Shown piece after piece: positions 9,960 through 19,339 of a DNA stretch of 20,000 bases. The position numbers and the translations under genes are program-made. Below the pieces are notes generated by a model, which worked only from the letters and a program-made list of their open reading frames with translations, ran no database searches and had not been told where the DNA came from. The DNA is from Trachelipus rathkii. Its lineage: Eukaryota > Arthropoda > Malacostraca > Isopoda > Trachelipodidae. Position 1 is the stretch's first letter, and each line of letters opens with the position of its first letter. The stretch spans positions 1 through 20,000 of the forward strand of contig JABUQX010002876.1 of NCBI GenBank assembly GCA_015478945.1, written 5' to 3'.

Positions 9960-10690
9960 ACAATTCCGACCAAATCGCAAGAATTGAATCGGAAAGCGTA
10001 GATGAGAGGCAACTCTAAATACAAACGAGGGGACACACTAAAATGAGTGGAAGATGGAGAGTTGACGTCAAATCGCAATAAGAAGTGAACAGAGTTAGAA
10101 ATGCAGCTAAGAAGATCGTTGAGTGAACCAAGTAGGAAGATAGAAGTTGGAGAATAAAGAACCTGAGGAACACAAATTAATAAGAAAGGAGGAAGAGGTT
10201 GCTCCCATCAACAAGAGCTGAAATGGAACGATCTGAAAGAAACTAGACAAGAGGGATCAAAGAGAAGGATGAAACGCAAAGGAAGGTAGCTTAGAGAGTA
10301 GCGACGCATGCCATACCTGGTCAAAGGCTTAGATATATCAAGCGCTACCACACAAGACCTCCCATGATCCTTAAGGGCAGAAGACCTAGATCAGTTAGAT
10401 AGGAAAGGATATCACCAGTGATCTCGAACGTCGAAAGCCATACTGACGACCTGAAAAGAAGGGAATGAGATTCTATGTGATCGAGAAAATGAGAGTTAAA
10501 AAGAGTTTCAAAGACTTTAGATAGAATAGCAGTTAAGGCAATAGTCGATACGGTTAGACACAGGATAGACGCGGCTACCTTTTTTGGGATTGGCTGAATA
10601 AAAGCGAGGCTTCCAGCATTGAGGAAAAGTATTACGTGTTAAGGCATATATAATAGAGTTGAAGCTGACGGACAGCGCCACTCAGAAGCG
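9960..10690 (-). pseudogene. Reverse transcriptase domain (decayed)
   Basis: Minus-strand landmarks in order are: SLAFIQPIPKKGSR (about 10605-10565), then the shifted frame VSTIALTAILSKVFETL; ITGDILSYLT (near 10415); the motif A region VVALDISKPL (about 10350-10325); and a degraded 'VPQGSxLSPT' box reading VPQVLYSPTS near 10170-10140. The motif C position (about 10080-10066), where an intact enzyme has F/Y-A-D-D, reads YCD in the best-fitting frame, so the catalytic aspartate pair is destroyed. Motif A keeps its aspartate, but the following FDR-type residues are changed. Length and order match a complete polymerase domain. Confidence 0.7.
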
Positions 10691-11300
10691 ACACTCCTTC
10701 AAACACGAGGGAGGAATGCATCTGACCACTGGCCTCCGGACGTTCATCGATTCTCAGTATCTCAATTGCTACTGCGATCATGATGTATGCACAGGTAGAA
10801 CATTGGACACCTGAGGGGGAATGGAGCAGAGAAGGGGACGCCGGAAGTCATAAAGGGTGGAAATTAAGATGAACAAAAGAGACAATAAAGATTAGCCTTT
10901 TCAGCAGGATCGTTAGCAACAGACCGTCAAAATTAATAAGAAGGGGAAGGCAGATTTACAGAAGTTTAATTTGAGATGTTTTTGGCAAGAGGCCAGAAAT
11001 TTTTTATCAGAAGGCAGAACCAAGAAAAGGGCATAACACTTCATTTTTAGCTGAAGAACGCTTTGCCAGTCAATAATATCCTGCATCGAATTTCGAGCAG
11101 AGCGGAAAATTAGTTAGAGTAATAAGGAGAACCGAGAGTTCTTCCAGAGCCCTATACGCGAATGTACGCCTCCTGGATGGCACGAGACAAGAGCCTCGAA
11201 CCATCGGATTATGGGGTAGAAAAATGAATTTAGTGCGAGATGGAATGAACCTGTTCATTCCATCCGTGATCACTAAGGCCCCTACCTTTTCAGCAGACAC
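10690..11300 (-). pseudogene. Linker between endonuclease and reverse transcriptase
   Basis: The minus-strand frame 11300-11070 contains AEKVGALVITDGMNRFIPSR and then NPMVRGSC. This parallels the 'ae.it..i..Gme.yIP' and 'kPWFn.aC' signatures that lie between endonuclease and polymerase in this family. Further on, EASGQM and LVFEGVSLLSGAV match the 'KASGPDgIpp.vLke' stretch with damage. The same linker signature recurs at 19340-19670, which shows that two insertions of related elements are present. Confidence 0.55.
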
Positions 11301-11479
11301 AGAGGCGAAATAGTGAACAACAACATCGATTCATTCAAGAGCGATATTTTGGAAAAAGGCGACGCAATGCATCCCAATTAGCCGACTTAAAGTGGCCAGA
11401 AAGTTCGCTAGGGCCTGGGCCGGAGCTGCTGGAAAGATGGTTTAATACTTTAGACGCTAACAACGATTGTGGTCAGAAT

Positions 11480-12135
11480 ACAAATGAGGAGGGAAAATGT
11501 GTATTTGTAGCGAGAAGGAGAAGTGGTGAACATAAATCAAGAGTGTTTAAGAATTGGTTTAGATGATCTGGGATGTTTGTAGGTTCTGTAATCAAACTGT
11601 TGCCAGAATCGTTGAGACTACAGAATGTTTTGGCCTCTTCCCACCTGAACAGTATGAGATGGAGCCCAACCACTCACTGTGGTGTACGTTGAAGTCCCCT
11701 AAGTAGAAGATTTCGGCAGTTGGATGAGAACGAAGTAACAGTCTCGTGAGAACAGTAGTGAAGAGTACTCTAAAGAATCGGAAAATCCTGTTCTATTAGA
11801 GGCAAGTAGCAGAAACACAAGAATCAATGGTAGTAGTAGGGAGGCCAGATTTTAAGCCAAAGAACATCGAAATTAGGAGATTCGGAGATTGTTCGATGAC
11901 GTGTTACACGATATTTATGTTACTGTAGGCACAGACATACGCATTCAGTCGGAAAATTATAAATAGATTATAGTAAGACGATGTTAATTGTTAGAGAAGG
12001 AATCCTTGGCCAGCTGAGTCTCGGGAAAGAAGCTAAAATTACGTTAGAGATGAAAGGCCGAAGGGGTTTCACAGATTCATTGAATTTTATGCGTAGACCA
12101 CGGAACATTAGCAAAATCAATAGAAAGCCCGCCCC
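11480..12135 (-). pseudogene. Endonuclease/exonuclease/phosphatase domain (decayed)
   Basis: The strongest landmark is TAEIFYLGDFNVHHSEWLGS at about 11720-11661, containing GDFNxHHxxW, the catalytic DFN motif of retrotransposon endonucleases. Upstream in order are MFRGLRIKF (near 12110-12080), then TRHRTISESPNFDVLWLKIW and CFCYLP (about 11920-11800). Downstream is ITEPTNIPDHLNQFLNTLDL in the open frame 11673-11473. These match the N-terminal endonuclease of Jockey/I-like ORF2. Several frameshifts separate the pieces. Confidence 0.75.
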
Positions 12136-12154
12136 CTAAGAAGCCCAACCCCCA

Positions 12155-12261
12155 ACCCACCTTTCTTACTCGAACACGTGACCTCCCATTACAAACAACC
12201 TAATAACAAAATTCTTAACTATTAAAAAAAAAATATATATGTAATTATAAAATTGAAAAAA
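12155..12261. other. Boundary region upstream of the retrotransposon
   Basis: A C-rich patch (about 12126-12165) changes into A-rich sequence. Nothing is recognised. The 5' end of the retrotransposon is probably just below this, but no target duplication could be fixed. Confidence 0.3.
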
Positions 12262-12341
12262 ATATATACTAAATGCTAATACTAAAAAAATATATAGTAA
12301 ATGCTAATACTAAAAATATATATACTAAATGCTAATACAAA
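12262..12341. repeat. 28-bp tandem repeat, three copies
   Basis: The unit starts ATATATACTAAATGCTAATA and recurs at 12262, 12290 and 12318, a period of 28 bases, with one or two substitutions between copies. Confidence 0.8.
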
Positions 12342-12423
12342 AGCCTAACCTAACATAACAAAAAATACCTAATAACAATAGCGATAATAATACTAACAAT
12401 AACAAAGCTAGAAAAAATATGAA

Positions 12424-12526
12424 CAATTTAAATATAGTAAATAACAATAATAATAATAATAATAACAATAACAACAATAATAATAACAATAATAATAATA
12501 ACAATAATAATAATAATAATAATAAC

Positions 12527-12560
<34 letters not shown>

Positions 12561-12562
12561 TA
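12424..12562. repeat. (AAT)n/(AAC)n compound microsatellite
   Basis: Trinucleotide AAT units are interspersed with AAC. The minus-strand polyleucine frame at 12325-12528 is simply this repeat translated. Confidence 0.9.
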
Positions 12563-13355
12563 ATATAAATTAATTAATGATACACGTAGACACTAGATAA
12601 AAAAAAATAATAATAAAATAAAATAAATAATAAAAATAAATATTTAGCACTAAAAAAAAACACTGATAAAAAAAGATAAAATACAGTAAAAAAAATGACC
12701 CCCATTCCATCTCCTTCTCTTGGGAATTAACATTAACAAATTTTTTTCGTGTAAAAGGGGAATTATATGATTTACTGAATCTATTTAGTTTATCAATTTT
12801 TCTAATAATTTTTCCATTTTAGCTATTTGTTTTTCTTATTTTATCATCCTTTTTCTTATGCTTTATATTTTAATTTTAATTACTATACAAAATCTCAAAA
12901 TTAATCATTTCCAGGCAATTTTGGAACCCTTCCATAATCTACAATTCGAGTTAGGCCTACGTGCTCCTCACAATCATCAGTTACAAAGATGCTTATCATT
13001 ATCATCACACACACATACACACATATACACACACAAGCATTTAAATAAGTGTCATAAAACATGCCTTGTTTAACACAGAGACTCGTGAATTGGATGTAGT
13101 AAGAGAGTAAAAACAGAAAGGGAAACTTACAAACGCTGGATAAGGTCCATAAAAAATATTAAAAAACAAATGCCTGGCGCCATTGTGAAACAACACTGTA
13201 CTAATGGATGGCAATACATAATAAAAATGAGTATAGAAAGTCTATTTACTTTTTACATTTTTCTTTTTTTTAATGTTTATAGATAATTCGGTTCTTTTGG
13301 CCAAGTGTCTTTAAGACGAATGAAACAGTCTTGGATGATGAATATGTTGTATCAT
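12563..13355. other. Unassigned AT-rich segment
   Basis: A-rich stretches (12598-12700) are followed by mixed AT-rich DNA. A CA-type run lies at about 13001-13036. The plus-strand frame at 12858-13073 has no recognisable features. No gene is supported. Confidence 0.4.
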
Positions 13356-13356
<1 letters not shown>

Positions 13357-13412
<56 letters not shown>

Positions 13413-13415
13413 TTT

Positions 13416-13482
<67 letters not shown>

Positions 13483-13540
13483 ATATATATTATATATTAT
13501 ATATATATATTTATATATATATATATATATATCAATGATA

Positions 13541-13574
<34 letters not shown>

Positions 13575-13575
13575 T
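13357..13575. repeat. (TA)n microsatellite, about 220 bp
   Basis: Long TA runs with occasional AATT or ATTATA breaks. The words ATCATTGATATATA (13350) and its inverse (about 13531) occur inside it, so part of the array may have been inverted or duplicated. Confidence 0.9.
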
Positions 13576-13972
13576 TGGGATTGGTTACTTGTTTTCCCCC
13601 TTTTCTTCTTTATTACCAAGAAGATATTTTTTTGAGAAAGAGATACATTAAATGAATTTCATTTCTTATTTCAGTTATTAGGAAATTGGTTTAGATGAGA
13701 CAGACAAAACTGTAAATGACTTCTTTTAAAATGTTTGACGAATCAATTACCCGTTAACGATATTGTCAACAAAGGAAGAGATTGATTAATAGCTCTAATT
13801 TAATAAACTTAATGGTAAGAGCATTATCAACGCAGTGTAATATCAGAGAGGCGCATTGATAACAGTATTTTGTTTTTGTTTTACATGAAAAGAAAATAGT
13901 TTAACAAACCTGTATAGTTTAAAATTTTAGTATGCCAGCCATGTATATTATCTCTATGATCGGCTAACATCT
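13576..13972. other. Unassigned segment
   Basis: Mixed AT-rich sequence between two microsatellites. No coding frame, RNA or repeat is recognised. Confidence 0.4.
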
Positions 13973-14090
<118 letters not shown>

Positions 14091-14221
14091 TGTCAAGGAA
14101 AAACTTTATATCCATTATTTATCTTCTCTCCTTCTCCTTAGACATCATTCGCAGTCAAACCTTTTAGCATTTTTTACAGATAGCATTGTTTCCCCTTCTT
14201 CTTTTATGACGTGCAGTTCAT
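14091..14221. other. Short unassigned spacer
   Basis: Pyrimidine-rich sequence between microsatellites; nothing recognised. Confidence 0.4.
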
Positions 14222-14249
14222 CATATATATATATATATAATATCATATT

Positions 14250-14284
<35 letters not shown>

Positions 14285-14289
14285 ATTAG

Positions 14290-14343
<54 letters not shown>

Positions 14344-14346
14344 TAT
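14222..14346. repeat. (TA)n microsatellite
   Basis: Two long TA runs flank a short break around 14281-14290. Confidence 0.9.
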
Positions 14347-14943
14347 GAATCCAGACTGTCGTCGGATCGGATGCATTACAAAATCGAATAGGAAGAAAAT
14401 AGAAGAGAACGAAACTAAAGACAGAGGAAGGCCCTGAAGATTGAAAAATGCAAGAGCTTCAGCTAAAGTTTGGCAACGTCTCAGAAAATGTGCAATGTTT
14501 TTGATAGTGGTTCCCCCCCTTGGGGGGCCCCCCCCCAAAAGAATTTTTATTTTATTGGGAAAATAAAAAAAATTAACAAATTAATAAATTTCTTTATTAA
14601 AATTTAGTGAAAGAAACATCATTTTATCTTTTTCGATAAAATTTTAGTGGTGGAGCAGCAAAATTTTTCAAATCATTCTTTTCAAACAATAGTTTAAAAA
14701 AGAAAAAAATCTAATTTAACTTGCAGTATCATAAACACGTTCCTCATTTCTTTTTTGAAAAATTATTTCTAACCGGACCTTTTAAAACTAATATAAAAAT
14801 GCAAATATGTAATTCTGGCCAGTAAAGTTTGCGATGAAAGCCGCGTATACAGACATCATGAGGATGGATTATTTCGGTGCAGTCGCTCATATGAACGAAT
14901 TTTCTTCGCAATAGTTCAAGAAGGAATAGATCAACACCAAATA
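14347..14943. other. Unassigned segment with a C/G homopolymer palindrome
   Basis: 14347-14510 has mixed composition; its minus-strand frame (14538-14221) has no recognised motif. At 14513-14540 a run of C, TT, a run of G and a run of C form a strong palindrome before A-rich sequence. 14576-14601 shares an AATAAATTTCTTTATTAAA word with about 17089-17108. No gene is supported. Confidence 0.35.
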
Positions 14944-15127
14944 GCGTCCGGTAGCTCAGCGGGAGAAGCATTCGCCCAACTACGCGAGAGACCCAGGTTC
15001 GTCACTGGTCGGGCGTGTGAGTGTGGGGGCTGTTCTTTCTTGACTCCGTACACTGCTCAGACTTAAAAATTTGGCACACCCCCTGCCTAGATTAGGGCCC
15101 TGCCCGTGAGCGGTGTTGTTTAAACTG

Positions 15128-15130
<3 letters not shown>
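14944..15130 (+). mobile_element. tRNA-derived SINE
   Basis: The head is tRNA-like. An A-box match TAGCTCAGCGGG lies at 14952-14963, and a B-box-like GGTTCGTCACTGG lies at 14996-15008, 33 bases further on, the spacing expected of a tRNA gene. The words ACTACGCGAGAGACCCAGG between them belong to a SINE head that I recall from decapods. A non-tRNA body of roughly 110 bases follows and ends in a (TA)n tail. SINEs are transcribed by RNA polymerase III from these internal boxes and are mobilised by a partner retrotransposon. The B box here has lost the usual GGTTCGAATCC form, so it is probably not active. A functional tRNA is unlikely, because the stems are imperfect and the sequence continues as a SINE body. 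Confidence 0.65.
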
Positions 15131-15497
<367 letters not shown>

Positions 15498-16735
15498 TCA
15501 GTAGATATTGATGGAATTACTGGTGAAAAGATCAAGAATGGAGACTTGATTGGTGCAAGATGGTATTTTGGTTGAAAGTGTGCGTCGAGTGACTGAAGGG
15601 CATTGTTGAAGAACAAAGTGTATTTAGTAGTGGTAGAGAATGTGAAGATCAAATTTTTACATTGAAACATATGAGTGAGTAAATGAGAGAAGAAGAAAAA
15701 ATTGTATTTGGTTTTATGGACTTACAACAGACGTATGACAGGATTAATAGAGAAGCTCTGTGGCAGGTGTTAATGATATATAGAGTTGGTGGTAGGATTC
15801 TGAATGGAATAAAATGTATATGTTTTGATAGTGAAGCGTGTGTAAGAATACATGGAGTTGAGAGTTAATGATTAATATTAATAGAAGAGTAAGGAAGGGA
15901 TGTGTTCTGTCTCCATGACTCTTTAACTTGTATATGCATGCGGTGATGAAAGGATTAATGGCAGAGTAACAAGGTAGGGAGTTAATCGAACGGAGAAAGG
16001 AAGAGAGTGGAGGGTGATCTGCGTATTGCAAGCTGATGATTTAGTTTTGTGTGGTGAATCTGAAGAAGTCTGAAAGGATTTAAAGGAATTGGCAAGGTGT
16101 GAAAAGGAGGGATTTGAAAGTAAATGTTGATAGAAAAAGGTGATGGTGACTAGTGAGGAGAGTCCACACTATGAAATCATGTGGAACGATGATCAATTCG
16201 AACAAGTATCAGAGTCTAAATATTTAAGCTATATGGTGGATGAAAAGGGAAAGGGTGATGCAGATTGTAGTAAGAAAGTTTTGAAAGGTAGGAAGGTAGC
16301 TTTTGTAATTAAATCTGTGGTGAATGCGTGGGTTCTGCATGAGGTTGTGTTGTTACTGGTGTTAATGAATATATAGTAGGTAAGCTATGATGTTGAATAA
16401 GAGATACAGATCTAAAGTGCAGTTTGTTATGATGAATAATCTTAGAGGCGTGTTAGATGTGAGAAGAATTGATAAAATGAAGAATGAACGTGCTAGGGAG
16501 TTGTGTGGTGTGAAGAAATACGCAAAGAAGAGAATAATTGAGAGTGTATTAACATGATTTGGTCATATGGAAAGGAAGGATGTTAGTCGGTTGTTTAAGC
16601 TGGGAGGCTGAAGAAAAAGTTGAGTGACTCAGTAAGGAGTATATGAATGAAAGGAGTGTGAGTTTGGAAAAGGCGATAAAAATGGTGCAAAATAGGAGTG
16701 AAGGCAGGGTTTGTGAGGGGGCATGGTTGTGGGCT
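15498..16735 (+). pseudogene. Non-LTR retrotransposon reverse transcriptase (decayed)
   Basis: Plus-strand pieces, in shifting frames, follow the order of a reverse transcriptase ORF. VDIDGITGEKIKNG is at 15501 and LVESVRRVTEG at 15568. IVEEQSVFSSGRECEDQIFT starts at 15602. The frame from 15683 contains FMDLQQTYDR (motif A, intact would be FMDLEKAYDR) and REALWQVL. VRKGCVLSP then a stop begins at 15889. QADDLVLCGESEE (motif C, Y changed to Q) is at 16029-16067. Then come SESKYLSYMVDEKGKGDADC, NNLRGVLDVRRIDK (about 16431), FGHMERK (about 16558) and VSLEKAIKMVQNRSE (about 16658). At least four frameshifts and many stops are present. The polymerase finger region between the first two pieces is missing. 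The clade is uncertain (RTE/CR1-like); it differs from the 9-12 kb element. Confidence 0.75.
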
Positions 16736-16897
16736 TCCCCAGAAAATGAAGTCGTACATTGACGAGATACAACACAGTGGGTGTGTGTCGGGGTGTCGTG
16801 AAACCCTATTGTTCGATTTTTCCTGCGATTTAACTATGCTGTTTCCAGTGTGTGTGTTGCGCATATAGTTGGTTGGAAAAAACTATGGTTTTTTAGA

Positions 16898-16960
16898 AAA
16901 AAACAAAAACCATTGGTTTAGTTTTAAAAAAAAAAATAAACCAATGGTTTTTTGTTTTTT
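16898..16960. repeat. Hairpin of AAACCATTGGTTT type
   Basis: A 23-24 bp stem pairs 16898-16920 (ending CCATTGGTTTA) with 16937-16960 (TAAACCAATGG followed by T-rich sequence), with one bulged base and a 16-base loop. Related words occur at about 18541-18575. It lies near the left end of the candidate DNA transposon. Confidence 0.75.
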
Positions 16961-17036
16961 TTTGGGGGGGGGTTTATGCTATTTTGATGGTTTTAATGCA
17001 GATTTTAATGGTTCTAATAGATTTTAAAGACAAAAA

Positions 17037-17340
17037 TCACTACTAGAAACTTTTATACACATGTGCAAACACATATTTTAAAATTCCTTAATAAATTTCT
17101 TTATTAAATTTTCTTGATAACTGTAAACTGGTATAAATTTTTTATTATTTTTTGAGTTTTAAATAAACTCATAAAGTAAAAAAAATAAGAGGTTATATTA
17201 TAATATATAAACTCTATCTGAAAAAAAGGTTATACTTTATTATTTTACCAAAAAAAACAAAACAAAACAAAACGCATAAAGAAAAGTTTATTCAAACTAA
17301 CCTATAATGATATACAAATGAATTCTTATTTACCTTTATA
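17037..17340. other. Unassigned AT-rich interior of the candidate transposon
   Basis: A-rich and T-rich runs with no recognised coding content. It contains a short AACAAAACAAAACAAAAC run near 17257-17273. Confidence 0.4.
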
Positions 17341-17347
17341 TTTTAAA

Positions 17348-17350
<3 letters not shown>

Positions 17351-17403
<53 letters not shown>

Positions 17404-17414
17404 ATTATATATAT

Positions 17415-17446
<32 letters not shown>

Positions 17447-17492
17447 ATATATATAGGTATTATATATATATATAGTATATATATATATAAAG

Positions 17493-17510
<18 letters not shown>
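17351..17510. repeat. (TA)n microsatellite
   Basis: Long TA runs with occasional G or TT breaks, joined directly to a GA repeat. Confidence 0.95.
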
Positions 17511-17526
<16 letters not shown>

Positions 17527-17536
17527 AGAGAGAGAG
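17510..17536. repeat. (GA)n microsatellite
   Basis: GA dinucleotides with one break; adjacent to the TA array, forming a compound repeat. Confidence 0.9.
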
Positions 17537-17681
17537 TGACGAGATTCATCACTAAAGTCGAAACTGGAAATTATCATTAAGAATTTTTTACTACAAAAAA
17601 CCTTGTATCCCACAGAGAAATGCACATAAAAATCTTTTTCTGAACGTTAAAAAACACAAGTCCGAAAGATGAAATACCCTT

Positions 17682-18238
17682 TCAACATTTCATTGATGAA
17701 TGTGCTGACAATATGCTTATTATTTTATATATGTCCTTCTCATCTAATTTTTCTGTTGAGAGATCTGTACCAGATGAAGGAGTCACGGCTGACAACAGAG
17801 ACTCATCAAAAAGGTATGGAGGAGAATTTGCTCTTAAATTTATACAAATGGGCATCAGTTCAGGATACTCATTTTTCCATAATTCATTGCTTTGAAATAC
17901 TACCTCTGGAAGTACTTGCGGTCTGACTATTTGGGTTAAAAATTACGCCAATAAGTGGAAGCTTCTGTTACTCGGCCTGATGATACCCCCTTTTTACTTT
18001 TTTGGCTAAATCTTGTCTGTTGAGTGGGTGGATTAACTTGTTCTAGCTCCATGTTCATATTTTTCCAAAAATAAACCACATCATCACCTAGTTTACAGTC
18101 ATTGCCTTCTAGCTTGTGCTTAATGCTGTGGCCCACACACTCCCACATCATGAGTTTTATTTAAACTTTTGAATGTGCCAATCGATGGGTGAAAATGAAT
18201 TCCCAACGAGCTCCGAAACAAGATGATTTTTTAAACAT
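17682..18238 (-). pseudogene. Unrecognised protein remnant on minus strand
   Basis: Three in-order pieces read as protein. From ATG 18238-18236 a frame starting MFKKSSCFGARWEFIF runs to an in-frame TAA at 18163-18161. The same frame reopens as MMWECVGHSIKHKLEGNDCK (from 18151) and continues to STYWRNF, with a stop at 17938-17936. A +1 shift within a T run (about 17939-17943) then opens a further 84 codons, beginning TQIVRPQVLPEVVFQSNELW, to TGA at 17684-17682. This last piece has no ATG. Together about 180 codons are interrupted by only one stop and one single-base shift, with a hydrophilic, globular composition. I do not recognise the family. It lies inside a candidate DNA transposon and may be its transposase, a captured gene, or an independent gene. 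The plus-strand frames over 17669-17926 are its antisense. Confidence 0.45.
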
Positions 18239-18251
18239 GTTTAAATTACAA

Positions 18252-18315
18252 ATATATATATATATATATATATAATATATATTATTATATATAATATATA
18301 TATATTATATAATAT

Positions 18316-18347
<32 letters not shown>

Positions 18348-18350
18348 AAT
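18252..18350. repeat. (TA)n microsatellite
   Basis: TA runs with TATTATA breaks, directly upstream of the unknown minus-strand frame. Confidence 0.9.
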
Positions 18351-18638
18351 ACTATAATCATTCTCACAATAATTAAAAATCAGCAGAATTTTTTATTGGC
18401 CATTTATTTCAGTTACTCTTCGATTGAAAAATTGAGAAGACCATATCAACATGCTAAAGAAAACCCATCTAATATACTATTTTTTAAATATTTTACATGC
18501 ATGGTTTTTTTTATGGTTTAACACCATGTTTTTTTATGTGTTTAAACCATGGTTTTAATACCAATGGTTTAAAACCAAATGGCATAAACACCACCCTAGT
18601 TGCGTACCTTACCCCCAACCTTATTGTTCGAAGAGGAA

Positions 18639-18639
<1 letters not shown>

Positions 18640-18705
<66 letters not shown>

Positions 18706-18726
18706 ATATAGTATATATATATATAT

Positions 18727-18788
<62 letters not shown>

Positions 18789-18796
18789 CTATATAT

Positions 18797-18871
<75 letters not shown>

Positions 18872-18936
18872 GATATACTATATATATATTATATAATATA
18901 TATATATATATATACTATATATATATATATACTGTA

Positions 18937-18965
<29 letters not shown>
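18640..18965. repeat. (TA)n microsatellite, about 325 bp
   Basis: The longest TA array in the window, with scattered ATTA, TAGT and TACT breaks. Plus-strand Ile/Tyr frames here are translation of the repeat. Confidence 0.95.
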
Positions 18966-18968
<3 letters not shown>

Positions 18969-19338
18969 AAAGTTTTACAGGTATTTTAGGACCTTTATTA
19001 AAAACAAAATGGTGGCAGGATAAAATAGAAACAAGTTCTTAAAATTAGTTTATTAAATGAAATTCAGTCATAAAAGTAATCAACTTATTAACGAAAACGT
19101 CGTAGAATCTTGAATGGTAACGTGGTTATTTTCCAGGCGATTTGAAGGTTCTTCGGAGTGAGCGTGAAAGGTTCCTTTTTACATATACATCAGGTTCAGT
19201 TTTAAGATATAAAATTATGGGGCATCGAAAAACGTATATAATATTATTATTCACGAATATTACGACACGACAATATTAGGAAAATGTGAGAGGTGGAGAC
19301 GTGACACTTGTATGTTGTTTTTTTTGTTGTTTGTTTTA
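18966..19338. other. Unassigned segment
   Basis: Mixed AT-rich sequence with no recognised coding or repeat content. The pyrimidine-rich run ending in TTTTAG at about 19319-19340 resembles a splice acceptor, but the sequence after it is explained by an antisense retroelement remnant. Confidence 0.4.
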
Positions 19339-19339
19339 G

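Larger units (their letters stand above)
9150..12150 (-). mobile_element. Decayed non-LTR retrotransposon, Jockey/I-like
   Basis: Read on the minus strand, successive frames give the second open reading frame of a non-LTR retrotransposon in the right order. It comprises an apurinic-type endonuclease (about 12135-11480), a linker (about 11300-10690), a reverse transcriptase (about 10690-9960) and a C-terminal domain (about 9900-9180). About 3 kb is close to a full-length ORF2, but many stops and frameshifts break it and no open stretch exceeds about 80 codons. Such an element copies its RNA into DNA at a nick made by its own endonuclease; this copy cannot. No ORF1 and no clear target duplication were found. 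Its residue patterns resemble a family that I remember as very common in decapods, which is the main hint to the host. Confidence 0.8.
16864..18598. mobile_element. Candidate DNA transposon with 8-bp flanking repeats
   Basis: GTTGCGCA at 16856-16863 and GTTGCGTA at 18599-18606 match at 7 of 8 bases and bracket a 1.7 kb segment. An 8-bp target duplication is the hallmark of hAT elements. The right end, read inwards on the minus strand, begins TAGGGTGGTGTTTATGCC and continues with AAACC/GGTTT-rich repeats. The left end begins TATAGTTGGTTGG and soon shows the same AAACCATTGGTTT words. At about 16964-16995 a GGTTTATGCTATTTTGATGG word is an inverted match to the right-end sequence. The interior carries (TA)n arrays and a minus-strand protein remnant (17682-18238). 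The terminal inverted repeats align only loosely, so the exact left boundary is uncertain. Confidence 0.4.

Noticed and set aside
12325..12528. Minus-strand polyleucine open frame
   Set aside because: It is translation of the AAT/AAC microsatellite, with no unique protein sequence beyond short flanks.
14944..15016. Functional tRNA gene
   Set aside because: A and B boxes are present, but the B box is altered, the stems are imperfect and the sequence continues as a SINE body.
17669..17926. Two overlapping plus-strand open frames of 85 and 60 codons
   Set aside because: Both are antisense to the better minus-strand frame 17682-17942.
18497..18896. Plus-strand Ile/Tyr-repeat open frames
   Set aside because: They are translation of the (TA)n array, with only short unrelated leaders.
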